NCBI RefSeq assembly: GCF_009193155.1
Contig: NZ_VUKD01000001.1
Span: forward strand, 1,116,001 to 1,180,000
Direction of reading: 5' to 3'
Source: Georgenia subflava
GTDB taxonomy: Bacteria > Actinomycetota > Actinomycetes > Actinomycetales > Actinomycetaceae
Length of the DNA: 64,000 bases
This document shows, piece by piece, positions 1 through 7,515 of the stretch; position 1 is the first letter of the stretch, and each line of letters opens with the position of its first letter. A program made the translations under genes and the position numbers. The notes below the pieces were generated by a model. It was not told where the DNA came from and did not search any database. It saw only the letters and a list, made by a program, of their open reading frames with translations.

Positions 1-246
1 GAGATGAACCGGGTGTGGCGGGAGACCGGCACGACCATCGTCCTCGTCACGCACTCCGTGCCCGAGGCGGTCTACCTGGGCAGTCGCATCGTGGTCATGA
101 GTCCCCGCCCGGGGCGCATCGTCGAGACCCTCAGCCCGGGCCTGCCTGCCGAGCGTGACTACGGCACGACGCTCAAGGACCCGCGCTTCACCGAGGCGGC
201 GGAACGGGTCCGGGACCTGCTCGGCGCGACGCACACCACTGACTGA
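1..246 (+). CDS. ABC transporter ATP-binding protein, C-terminal fragment
   Basis: This is the last 81 residues of an ABC ATPase that enters from the left edge. The H-loop is visible (VTHSVPEAVYL), followed by a tail of the kind seen in the nitrate/sulfonate/taurine family: VVMSPRPGRIVE and then a helical end. The Walker and signature motifs lie outside the window. The family powers uptake of sulfonates, nitrate or thiamine-precursor-like solutes with an inner-membrane permease and a binding lipoprotein; the substrate here cannot be read. The next gene starts 26 nt downstream behind a strong AAGGAGG, so the two are probably cotranscribed. Confidence 0.85.
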   Translation, partial: EMNRVWRETGTTIVLVTHSVPEAVYLGSRIVVMSPRPGRIVETLSPGLPAERDYGTTLKDPRFTEAAERVRDLLGATHTTD

Positions 247-272
247 CCGGACCACACAGAAGAAGGAGGACC

Positions 273-1307
273 ATGACGGCCAGCCCGATCGGGATCGGAG
301 TCGTCGGGATGGGCAGCATCGGCAGGCTGCACGTGCGGGCCCTGCTCGAGCTCGGTTCCCGAGCAGCGCTCGTCGCGTACAGCGGGTCACGCACCCTGAC
401 CGACGAGCTGCTGCTTCCCGAATGGCCGGCGCTGCAGCTCCCGGCCGAGCAGGTGGTCAACCACCCCGATGTCGACGTGGTGGCCATCTGCTCGCCCAGC
501 GCGAGCCATGCCGAGCTCGTCATCGCCGCGCTGGAGGCGGGGCGCCACGTCGTCGTCGAGAAACCGCTCGCCCTCACGGTGCCAGATGCCGCCCGCATCG
601 CCGGCCTCGCGAGGGAGAAGGACCTCATCGTCTCCATGATCTCCCAGCGGCGGTTCGAGGCGGAGCACGAGCTGCTCAAGTCGGCAGTGGTGCAGGGGGC
701 GCTCGGGGAGATCCGGCTCGCCACCACCCACGTGCACTGGTTCCGGGACGACGACTACTACCGGGCGGCGACGTGGCGCTCCTCCATGGCGGCGGGCGGC
801 GGATCGCTGATGAACCAGGGCGTCCACAACGTCGACGTCCTGCGCTGGCTGTGCGGGCCCGTCGAGTCGGTGACTGCTCAGTACGGCACGCTCGCGCACT
901 CGATCGATGCCGAGGACACGACCGTGGCGACGTTGCGGTTCAGGTCCGGCGCGCTCGGGGTCGTGACGACGACGACGGCCACGCCGCCCGGCTCGCCCGC
1001 CACGATCTCGTTGCACGGGTCGCGCGGCGCCGTGGTCCTCGGTCAGGGGGAGATTCACCATTGGGACGTGCCCGGCGTGCCGCCGCCCGGTCCGAAGATG
1101 CTCCTGCGAGACAACGGCGCCTCCGACCCGCTCGCGATCGGCCACGCCGGGCATCTCGCCCAGTGGCGTGAGGTGCTCACCGCGATCGAGAACGTCGAGC
1201 CGGCACCGATCGACGCGGACGACGCCGTCGAGACCGTGCGCCTGCTGTGCGCGATCTACCAGGCGGCGGAGACGGGACGAGAGGTCCGGCCCGCTGACCT
1301 CAACTGA
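273..1307 (+). CDS. Gfo/Idh/MocA family NAD(P)-dependent oxidoreductase
   Basis: A full-length 344-residue dehydrogenase. The N-terminal Rossmann motif GVVGMGSIG lies near residues 9-17, the family's EKP motif at 96-98, and the substrate-domain motif GGGSLMNQGVHNVD at 175-188 with the usual catalytic His185. Family members oxidise or reduce sugar and cyclitol hydroxyls with NAD(P). The start is chosen because AAGGAGG lies just upstream of the ATG. It follows the ABC gene closely, which suggests it acts on the imported compound or a derivative; that link is inference. A terminator-like hairpin follows the stop. Confidence 0.9.
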   Translation: MTASPIGIGVVGMGSIGRLHVRALLELGSRAALVAYSGSRTLTDELLLPEWPALQLPAEQVVNHPDVDVVAICSPSASHAELVIAALEAGRHVVVEKPLALTVPDAARIAGLAREKDLIVSMISQRRFEAEHELLKSAVVQGALGEIRLATTHVHWFRDDDYYRAATWRSSMAAGGGSLMNQGVHNVDVLRWLCGPVESVTAQYGTLAHSIDAEDTTVATLRFRSGALGVVTTTTATPPGSPATISLHGSRGAVVLGQGEIHHWDVPGVPPPGPKMLLRDNGASDPLAIGHAGHLAQWREVLTAIENVEPAPIDADDAVETVRLLCAIYQAAETGREVRPADLN

Positions 1308-1320
1308 CCGGCACCCGGGT

Positions 1321-1342
1321 CCGCCGGGCGCGGGCCCGGCGG
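1321..1342. terminator. Hairpin between convergent genes
   Basis: An 8-bp perfect inverted repeat (CCGCCGGG, loop CGCGGG, CCCGGCGG) fills the 42-bp gap between two converging genes. It can serve both directions. There is no T-tract, as is common in high-GC actinobacteria. Confidence 0.55.
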
Positions 1343-1349
1343 GTCACTC

Positions 1350-1928
1350 TCACGTCACGGTCACGAGCACGATCGTGACCGCCAGGACGGTGTCCAGCAC
1401 CAGGCAGAACTCGGCCAGCGAACGGGCGACGACCCTCTCCGTCCGGTGATGGTGAAAGTCCCAGGCGGCGTGACCGAGGAGGCCTGCGGCGACAAGGTAT
1501 CCACCGAGGTCGGGATCGATGCCCGTCGCAACGACGGCGGCGCCGCCGAAGCCGACGAGCGCGACGCTCTGCAGGGGCAGTCCGTGCGCGGGCCGGAGGC
1601 CACCACGCAGGAATCCGTAGACCGCCAGGAGAGCCGCGCCGCCGAGCAGGAACCAGGTTGCGTCGACGCGCTCGTCGAGGAGCAGCCGCACCAGCGTGAT
1701 GACGAGCGCGGTGGCGAAGAACATGGGCCAGGCGGCAGCCGGCTTCCCCACGGCGGCGGCGCCGAGGTAGACCACCGCGGACGCGGCGAGCACCGGCGCG
1801 AGCTCCACCCCGCCTGTCAGGCCGATGCCGACGAGGGCGGCGAAGCCGACCCCGGCGACCGAAGGCCAGATCCGGCGGAGCTGCCCCACGGGCGCTGCCG
1901 GTGCCGTTGTCGTTGGTGTCTCGTTCAT
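1350..1928 (-). CDS. Predicted polytopic membrane protein downstream of whiB7
   Basis: A 192-residue hydrophobic protein with about six predicted membrane segments (roughly residues 20-40, 43-60, 66-84, 91-107, 120-136, 141-155 and a final 172-192). The only distinctive motif is GHAAWDFHHHR at 152-162, a His-rich stretch next to a membrane helix that could bind metal or sit at an active site. I do not recognise a characterised family. It begins 54 bp after the whiB7 stop on the same strand, so it may be cotranscribed with, or activated by, WhiB7; that would make it a candidate stress or drug-response membrane protein (inference). Confidence 0.7.
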   Translation of the reverse strand: MNETPTTTAPAAPVGQLRRIWPSVAGVGFAALVGIGLTGGVELAPVLAASAVVYLGAAAVGKPAAAWPMFFATALVITLVRLLLDERVDATWFLLGGAALLAVYGFLRGGLRPAHGLPLQSVALVGFGGAAVVATGIDPDLGGYLVAAGLLGHAAWDFHHHRTERVVARSLAEFCLVLDTVLAVTIVLVTVT

Positions 1929-1982
1929 GTCGATCTCCTTCGTTCGGTGGCCCGCCCGGGCCGTCAGGACTTGCAGCGCCGC

Positions 1983-2261
1983 TCAGGCCTCGGCCTTGCG
2001 CGGCCTGCCCCGACCGCGTTTGCGGGCCACGACGACGCCGTCGACGAACACCTCGCCGCCCCAGACGCCCCAGGGCTCGGCGCGCTCGAGCGCACCAGCG
2101 AGGCATGCCGCACGCAGCGGGCACGTCCGGCACAGCGACTTCGCCAGCTCGACGGCCGTCGTGTGCTCGGCGAACCACAGGTCGCGACGATCTCCCTGGC
2201 ACGGGGTGAGCGGGACCGGCTCGTGGTGGAGGTTCGCCAGTCCGACGGCGAGCGAGTGCAT
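1983..2261 (-). CDS. whiB7: WhiB7 redox-sensing transcription factor
   Basis: A 92-residue Wbl protein. The four cluster-binding cysteines are C21, C44, C47 and C53, the Wbl turn is GVWGG at 65-69 inside the WhiB7-typical RAEPWGVWGGE, and the C-terminal AT-hook RGRGRPRK (82-89) is diagnostic for WhiB7. The protein holds a [4Fe-4S] cluster, pairs with the housekeeping sigma factor, and activates intrinsic drug-resistance genes and itself. The start is the ATG at 2261 behind AGGGAGG; an in-frame TTG at 2345 would add 28 atypical residues. It is divergent from a GlxA-type regulator across 127 bp. Confidence 0.93.
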   Translation of the reverse strand: MHSLAVGLANLHHEPVPLTPCQGDRRDLWFAEHTTAVELAKSLCRTCPLRAACLAGALERAEPWGVWGGEVFVDGVVVARKRGRGRPRKAEA

Positions 2262-2365
2262 CGTGGCCCTCCCTGAGCGGCTCGTGAGGGGTTCTGTGTG
2301 CGATCCCGACCCCGACTTCGCCGGAGATCCCCTCTGGTAGAGCAAGCCTGCCTGGACTACCGTCG

Positions 2366-2380
2366 TACCCCTAGGGGGTA
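2366..2380. promoter_or_regulatory. CsoR-like palindrome ahead of the GlxA-type regulator
   Basis: A perfect inverted repeat, TACCCC-tag-GGGGTA, is centred 16 nt before the ATG of the downstream regulator and in the shared whiB7 divergent region. Operators of the CsoR/RcnR repressor family have the TACCC...GGGTA form, so a copper-, sulfur- or formaldehyde-type repressor could bind. No CsoR gene lies in the window. Confidence 0.4.
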
Positions 2381-2388
2381 TCGATGCG

Positions 2389-3447
2389 ATGTCCGAAAAA
2401 TTGGTTCACGCGGCCGGACGGCCGACAGCTCTTGCTGAGCGCACCGGTCATGCCGGCGCCGCTGACGTCGGCGGTGCCGCAGCCGTCGAACGTCTCATCG
2501 CGGTCGTCGCCTACGAAGGCGTCGAGCTCCTCGACGTCGCCTGCGTGACGTCGGCGGTCGCAGCGGCCACCAAGGTGGGGGCCGCACCGCCCTACCGCGT
2601 CGTGGTCCTGACGCCCGGTGGCAGCCCCGTGTCGTGCGACTCCGGGCTCCAGCTGCCCGGGCAGGCCGCGCTCGAGCACTTCAACGAACCGCTCGACACG
2701 CTCGTCGTCGCGGGCGGACGAGGGTTCACGGCCGCGTCCGACGACCGCCGCCTGGTCGGGCACGTCCGCCGCCTCGCGGCGCTGGCCCGTCGGGTGACCT
2801 CGATCTGCACCGGCCTCGGCGTGCTCGCGGCCACTGGTCTGGTCGACGGTCACCGGGCGGCGACCCACTGGCACTTCGTGGAGGAGATCCAGCGACGCTA
2901 CCCCGCGGTCCACGTCGACCCCGCGCCCATCTACATCCGCGAGGGGAACCTCATCACCTCTGCCGGCGTGACGAGCGCGCTCGACCTCACGCTCGCACTC
3001 ATCGAGGAGGATCACGGACCCGAGCTCGCGCGGCTCGTCTCCAGGATTCTCGTGACCTACATGCAGCGTCCCGGTGACCAGACCCAGATGAGCATGTTCA
3101 CGACGGCGCCGCCGCCCCGGCGGACGGCCGTGCGCGGGGTCGTGGACCACGTCGCCGCGAACCTCGACGGCGACCTGTCCACCCGGGCCCTCGCCGCCGT
3201 CGCCCACGTGGGGGAGCGGCAGCTCGCCCGCCTCTTCCTCGAGCATGCCGGCGTCACCCCGGCGCGCTACGTCCGGCAGGCCCGTACCGAGGCGGCCGCA
3301 CACCTGCTGGAAGCGACCGAGCTGTCCCTGGCGGCGATCGCCCGCCGGTGCGGCTTCCGGCAGACCGAGAGCCTCCGCCAGGCGTTCGTCAGTCAGTACG
3401 GCACGCCGCCGGGAAGATATCGGCAGGAGCTGAGCCGGGCATCCTGA
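2389..3447 (+). CDS. GlxA-family transcriptional regulator (DJ-1/PfpI plus AraC HTH)
   Basis: A 352-residue two-domain regulator. Residues about 33-205 form a class I amidotransferase/DJ-1 fold with a nucleophile-elbow Cys140 in SICTGLGVLAATG. Residues about 250-348 form a paired AraC helix-turn-helix (ALAAVAHVGERQLARLF, then LAAIARRCGF...SLRQAF). Family members regulate catabolic and detoxification genes (glycine betaine, carnitine, arginine, nitrile examples are known); the ligand here is unknown. The first 30 residues before the DJ-1 fold are atypical and the true start may be further in. A CsoR-like palindrome sits at its promoter. Confidence 0.88.
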   Translation: MSEKLVHAAGRPTALAERTGHAGAADVGGAAAVERLIAVVAYEGVELLDVACVTSAVAAATKVGAAPPYRVVVLTPGGSPVSCDSGLQLPGQAALEHFNEPLDTLVVAGGRGFTAASDDRRLVGHVRRLAALARRVTSICTGLGVLAATGLVDGHRAATHWHFVEEIQRRYPAVHVDPAPIYIREGNLITSAGVTSALDLTLALIEEDHGPELARLVSRILVTYMQRPGDQTQMSMFTTAPPPRRTAVRGVVDHVAANLDGDLSTRALAAVAHVGERQLARLFLEHAGVTPARYVRQARTEAAAHLLEATELSLAAIARRCGFRQTESLRQAFVSQYGTPPGRYRQELSRAS

Positions 3448-3460
3448 CGCTACGGCGCGC

Positions 3461-4552
3461 TCAGCGGCCCGATCGGCTCAGCGACAGGTCCAGCCAGGTC
3501 GCCAGTGCCTCGATCTCCCCGTCGACGTCGTGGGTCATCGCCCGGGTGAAGCGCACGTCCTGGTGGACGGCATGGACCGTGAGCGTGCGCTTCTTGCGGT
3601 CGGCCGTCGCGTCGAGCTTTCCGACCAGCCGGTCGTGGTGGAGGACCGGGAGGGCGAAGTAGCCCCAGCGCCGCTTGTCCCTCGGCTTGTACATCTCCAG
3701 GTAGTACTCGAAGTCGAACAGGTCCTGCGCCCGGTTGCGGTCGTGGACGAGCCTGTCGAACGGTGACAGCAGCGCGGTGCGGCCCGTGAACGGCGCGTCG
3801 AGCGCCTCCGGGTCGACCCGCCACTCGCCCTTCACGCCGTCCACCACCGCCGGCTCCCCGGCCTCGCCGACGTCGGCCGGCTCGACGGACTGCGCCGTCG
3901 TGGCGGCCCGCGCGATGCCCAACGCCTTGAGGCGGCGGCGGTCGCGCTCCTTCAGCGCCTCGTCCAGGGGCGTCGCGACGACGTCGGCCGGGTAGACCCG
4001 TTCGGCCAGGTCCCACACCCGTTGCCTGCCCTGACGGCCGGCGACGGCGACCACGCCCCGCCCGCCGAGGATCTCCAGCATCTGGGTGACGTTGCGGTCG
4101 TTGGACCACCCGGTCGAGGGCCACGGCACGGCGCTGGTGTCCGGGATGTCACGCGAGAGCAGCGGGCCGGAGTCGCGGAGGCGAGCGAGGACGTCGTCGC
4201 GGAAGGACTCGTTGGCCTGCAGCCACTCGCGGGTCTGCTGGTAGCGCGGTGCCCGCTGCATGTCAGCCACGTACAGGTGGAGGTCGGCCGTCGGGCGAGC
4301 GGTCGCCCGGTACTCGAAGAGCGTGCGGTCCCGGTCGAGGGCCTGCTGCAGCTGAGCCGGGTCGTACCCGCCGCCGAGCCTGGTCCAGGCGACCAGGTCC
4401 GCGCTCGGTGCGACGGCGGCGGTCGGGTCCAGCTGGAGGAACGTCAGCCGGTTCGCGACCGTGAGCAGGTCCGGCGGGCGCTGGGCGTCCAGCAGCTGTG
4501 CCCGGACCGCGATGCGCCGGGCCTCGTCCTGGTCGAGGGTGTGGACTGCCAT
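3461..4552 (-). CDS. AlkX/YcaQ-type DNA glycosylase (winged-helix HTH_42)
   Basis: A 363-residue protein of the crosslink-repair glycosylase family. Diagnostic stretches are LSPFDRLVHDR, FDFEYYLEMYKP and GYFALPVLHHDRLVGKLDA. The catalytic triplet reads QLD (residues 40-42 of FLQLDP); the AlkX branch (E. coli YcaQ) has Q-x-D, while the AlkZ branch has Q-x-Q, so this is AlkX-like. Family members unhook DNA interstrand crosslinks and remove alkylated purines. The start is the ATG at 4552; a TTG at 4561 is also possible. It is divergent from dinB, and the LexA box at 4704 lies between them. Confidence 0.88.
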   Translation of the reverse strand: MAVHTLDQDEARRIAVRAQLLDAQRPPDLLTVANRLTFLQLDPTAAVAPSADLVAWTRLGGGYDPAQLQQALDRDRTLFEYRATARPTADLHLYVADMQRAPRYQQTREWLQANESFRDDVLARLRDSGPLLSRDIPDTSAVPWPSTGWSNDRNVTQMLEILGGRGVVAVAGRQGRQRVWDLAERVYPADVVATPLDEALKERDRRRLKALGIARAATTAQSVEPADVGEAGEPAVVDGVKGEWRVDPEALDAPFTGRTALLSPFDRLVHDRNRAQDLFDFEYYLEMYKPRDKRRWGYFALPVLHHDRLVGKLDATADRKKRTLTVHAVHQDVRFTRAMTHDVDGEIEALATWLDLSLSRSGR

Positions 4553-4703
4553 GACGGTCAAGGTAGCGACGACGCCTGCCGTTGCGCACCCAGTCCGGTG
4601 ACCACCGGTGGATCACTGTCCCGGCGTGACCCCCGGCGATGCGCATCGTTCGCGAGATGGCAGCTCCGTTCCCCCCGCGGTGGAGCACGGCAGGGCCTTT
4701 CGC

Positions 4704-4719
4704 TCGAACAGGTGTACGA
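4704..4719. promoter_or_regulatory. LexA (SOS) box in the dinB promoter
   Basis: The sequence TCGAAC-AGGT-GTACGA matches the actinobacterial SOS box TCGAAC-N4-GTTCGA at 11 of 12 fixed positions. It fills the spacer between a weak -35 (TTTCGC, 4698-4703) and the -10 (TAATCT, 4721-4726) of dinB, so bound LexA would block polymerase. The -10 ends 6 nt before the dinB ATG. Confidence 0.8.
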
Positions 4720-4732
4720 CTAATCTCGTGCC

Positions 4733-5989
4733 ATGACAGCCGGTCCGTCGATCCTGCACGCCGACCTCGACGCGTTCTACGCGTCGGTGGAACAGCTCCT
4801 GGAGCCGACGCTGCGCCGTCGGCCGGTCGCGGTCGGCGGGAGTGCGCGCGGCGGCGTGGTCCTCGCCGCGTCCTACGAGGCCAAGGTCCACGGGGTGCGG
4901 GGAGGGATGCCCGGCTGGCAGGCCGCGCGGCTGTGCCCGGACCTGGTGTTCGTGCGCGGGCACTTCGACCGCTACCGGGGGCTGGCGGACCGGGTGATGA
5001 CCGTCCTCGGCGACTTCACCCCGGCGATCCAGCGGATCTCGATCGACGAGGCCTTCCTCGACGTCTCTGGCTCGGTCCACCTCTTCGGCACCCCGGCCTC
5101 CATCGGTGCCCGCATCCGGGAACGCGTCCGCGCGGAGGTCGGGCTGCCGATCTCCGTGGGTGCGGCGAGCACGAAGCACCTGGCGAAGATCGCGTCGCAG
5201 GTGGCGAAGCCGGACGGGCTGGTGGTCGTCCAGCCGGGACGCGAGCGCGAGTTCCTCGACCCGCTGCCGGTCGGCCTCATGTGGGGCGTGGGACCCGTGA
5301 CGGAGCAACGCCTCGCCGACCGCGGCATCCGGACCATCGGCGAGCTCTCCGAGGCGCCCGGGACGATGGTGGAGCGGCTCCTGGGCCGGGCCTCCGGAGC
5401 CACCCTGCACGCCCTCGCGCTCAACGACGACCCGCGCAAGGTCGCCGGCTCCGGCCGGGCCCGGTCGGTGGGCGCACAGTCGGCGCTCGGGCGGCGCCGG
5501 CCCACCCCCGAGCTGGTGCGGGCGGTGCTGTCGCACCTCGCCGAGCGCGTCGCGAGCCGGCTGCGCGCGAAGGGCCGTGCCGGGCGCACCGTCACGGTCC
5601 GGGTCCGGTTCGCCGGGATGCGCTCGGTGACCCGCTCGCACACCCTGCCGGGCCCGGTGTCGACCACCCTGACGCTGACCGAGGTGGCCGAACGCCTCGT
5701 GTGGCACGCGATCGGGAAGGAGGACTCGTCGGTCGAGATCACGCTGCTCGCCGTAGCCGTGTCGAACCTGACGTGGCAGCAGGCGGTGCAGCTCGAGCTG
5801 CCGCTCCAGCCGGAGGACCCGTGGCGGCCCGGCTCGGCCACCGGGTCGGCCAGGTGGGCGCTCGACCGGTCCATGGACGCCGTGCGCACCAGGTACGGAC
5901 GCGACGCCGTCGGCTACCTCCCGGCGACGATCGGCCGGTCCGGCGGAGTCCCCGACGACTTCCGGGAGCTCGCGGAACGGGATGTCTGA
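4733..5989 (+). CDS. dinB: DNA polymerase IV, Y-family translesion polymerase
   Basis: A 418-residue Y-family polymerase. The metal-binding residues are D11 in ILHADLDAFYASVE and D105/E106 in SIDEAFLDVSG; the helix-hairpin-helix region (VGPVTEQRLADRGIRTIGEL) and the little-finger domain (about 240-350) follow. It extends primers past damaged bases at the replication fork. The start codon lies 6 nt after a -10 hexamer, with no Shine-Dalgarno, so the transcript is probably leaderless. A LexA box covers the promoter, making it a likely SOS gene; the divergent neighbour is an AlkX glycosylase. Confidence 0.95.
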   Translation: MTAGPSILHADLDAFYASVEQLLEPTLRRRPVAVGGSARGGVVLAASYEAKVHGVRGGMPGWQAARLCPDLVFVRGHFDRYRGLADRVMTVLGDFTPAIQRISIDEAFLDVSGSVHLFGTPASIGARIRERVRAEVGLPISVGAASTKHLAKIASQVAKPDGLVVVQPGREREFLDPLPVGLMWGVGPVTEQRLADRGIRTIGELSEAPGTMVERLLGRASGATLHALALNDDPRKVAGSGRARSVGAQSALGRRRPTPELVRAVLSHLAERVASRLRAKGRAGRTVTVRVRFAGMRSVTRSHTLPGPVSTTLTLTEVAERLVWHAIGKEDSSVEITLLAVAVSNLTWQQAVQLELPLQPEDPWRPGSATGSARWALDRSMDAVRTRYGRDAVGYLPATIGRSGGVPDDFRELAERDV

Positions 5990-6071
5990 AACTTAAGGAC
6001 CCGACGCCTGGACCCAGGGGAGCGGGACGTGCGGGCCGGACGACGTGGCGGGGCGGGAGTAGTCTCGGGCG

Positions 6072-6446
6072 ATGGCCGAGCGTGCTGTGCCAATCCTGCC
6101 GAGCCGGAACCTGCGCGAGACGCTCGAGTTCTACGAGGCCCTCGGGTTCGAGAACCGCGGGGCGCCGCCGGAGGAGTGGGACTACCTCATCGTCGGCCGA
6201 GGCAACCTCGAGGTGCACTTCTACCCGGACCCGCAGGTGGACCCGCTCGCGACGGCGGCGAGCTGCTACGCGTTCGTCGACGACGCCCAGCGGCTCTACG
6301 AGGACTGGGTGGCGATCGTCGTACCCGACCCGCCGACCGGCAGCCGCGTCGTCGAGGTCATGGACACCGACTACGGCATGCGGGAGTTCGCCGTCGTGGA
6401 CCGCAGCGGGAACCTCGTCCGCGTCGGGTCGTCCCTGAACCGCTAG
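6072..6446 (+). CDS. VOC (bleomycin-resistance/glyoxalase-fold) protein
   Basis: A 124-residue single-domain vicinal-oxygen-chelate protein (RAVPILPSRNLRETLEFYEALGF at the N-terminus, with a second beta-alpha-beta-beta-beta unit from about residue 72). The layout resembles bleomycin-binding proteins, which sequester drug as dimers, rather than metal-dependent glyoxalases. A likely -10 (TAGTCT, 6060-6065) ends 6 nt before the ATG, so translation is probably leaderless. Lying just after dinB it may be a damage-protection gene, but location alone does not show this. The quoted start agrees with typical family length. Confidence 0.8.
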   Translation: MAERAVPILPSRNLRETLEFYEALGFENRGAPPEEWDYLIVGRGNLEVHFYPDPQVDPLATAASCYAFVDDAQRLYEDWVAIVVPDPPTGSRVVEVMDTDYGMREFAVVDRSGNLVRVGSSLNR

Positions 6447-6467
6447 CGCCGCCGCAGGATTGTCGCC

Positions 6468-7460
6468 ATGGACGTCCCCGTAGAGCTAGCGACCGAGCGG
6501 ATGCTGACCGAACTGCGTGACGACCCACGGTTCCGTCACATGGCGCACGTGCTGGTCCGGACCGGCGGGCACGACGTCGCCGACGTGCACCTCCGCGGCC
6601 CGGAACGGCTGGATCTGTTCTCCGTGACGAAGACGGTGGTCGTGCTGCTGCTCGGCATCGCCGTCGAGGACGGTCTGCTCGGGATCGACGACCCGGTCGC
6701 CGAGCACCTTCCGTTCAGACCTCCGCCGACGATCAGCGGTCAGACCGTCCGCCACCTCGCCGCGATGACCCGCGGCGCGCGCACGGACGGCCCGTGGGAC
6801 CTCGACGCGGTGGCCGGCAGCGGCAGGTCGTGGGGCCGGGCGTTCGTCGAGGCGCCGACCGTCGCCGCCCCGGGCACGACCTTCCGTTACGACAACGGAG
6901 GGAGCCACCTGCTCGCGACCGTCCTGGACCAGGTCACCGGTGGGCTCGGTGAGTTCGCCGGGAAGCGACTGTTCGGACCGCTGGGAGTCGTCGACTGGGA
7001 CTGGCGTACGGACCCTGACGGTGTGCCAGTCGGGGCAGGGCACCTGTGCCTGACCGCCAGAGCCGTCGCCGACGTCGGCGGGCTCTTCCTCGACGGCGGC
7101 GCGGCGGAGGGACGACAGCTGGTCCCGCGCCGGTGGCTCGCCGCGATGCGCACCCCCACCGGCCACCACGGCGGACCCGAGAACCGCGACTACGGTCTCG
7201 GCCTGTGGGTGGAGGACCACGAGACGGCCTTCGGGGCCGGATGGGGTGGGCAGCTGATGCTCGTCCGACGCCGGGACCGCCTCGTGGTGGTGGTGCAGAC
7301 CGACACCGGCTTCCGGCCCGGCCCGCCGCCGAGCGACGAGCTGCCCGGTGACTGGGCGCAGCCGCTGGAGCTCGTGCGCAGGCACCTGCTTCAAGCGCGT
7401 CGCCCTCCGGCGCACCCGTCGAGATCGCAGAGGGGCCGTTCGTCCCAGTCCCACCGATGA
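6468..7460 (+). CDS. Beta-lactamase-fold serine hydrolase
   Basis: A 330-residue member of the serine-dependent beta-lactamase/esterase (class C-like) superfamily. The SxxK nucleophile motif is SVTK at 52-55 and the YxN motif is YDN at 141-143. There is no signal peptide, so it is predicted cytoplasmic, which favours an esterase or amidase role over cell-wall work. The last 30 residues (from about 300) are Arg/Ser/Pro-rich and unlike the family. A hairpin separates it from the convergent GH65 gene. Confidence 0.85.
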   Translation: MDVPVELATERMLTELRDDPRFRHMAHVLVRTGGHDVADVHLRGPERLDLFSVTKTVVVLLLGIAVEDGLLGIDDPVAEHLPFRPPPTISGQTVRHLAAMTRGARTDGPWDLDAVAGSGRSWGRAFVEAPTVAAPGTTFRYDNGGSHLLATVLDQVTGGLGEFAGKRLFGPLGVVDWDWRTDPDGVPVGAGHLCLTARAVADVGGLFLDGGAAEGRQLVPRRWLAAMRTPTGHHGGPENRDYGLGLWVEDHETAFGAGWGGQLMLVRRRDRLVVVVQTDTGFRPGPPPSDELPGDWAQPLELVRRHLLQARRPPAHPSRSQRGRSSQSHR

Positions 7461-7462
7461 CC

Positions 7463-7487
7463 CGGTGGAGCGCGCCGCCGTCCACCG
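7463..7487. terminator. Hairpin between convergent genes
   Basis: An inverted repeat with 7-bp arms (CGGTGGA and TCCACCG) and an 11-nt GC-rich loop fills the short gap between the converging serine hydrolase and GH65 genes. It is a candidate bidirectional terminator. Confidence 0.4.
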
Positions 7488-7515
7488 CGCGGAGCGACAC
7501 CGGCGGGACCGATGC

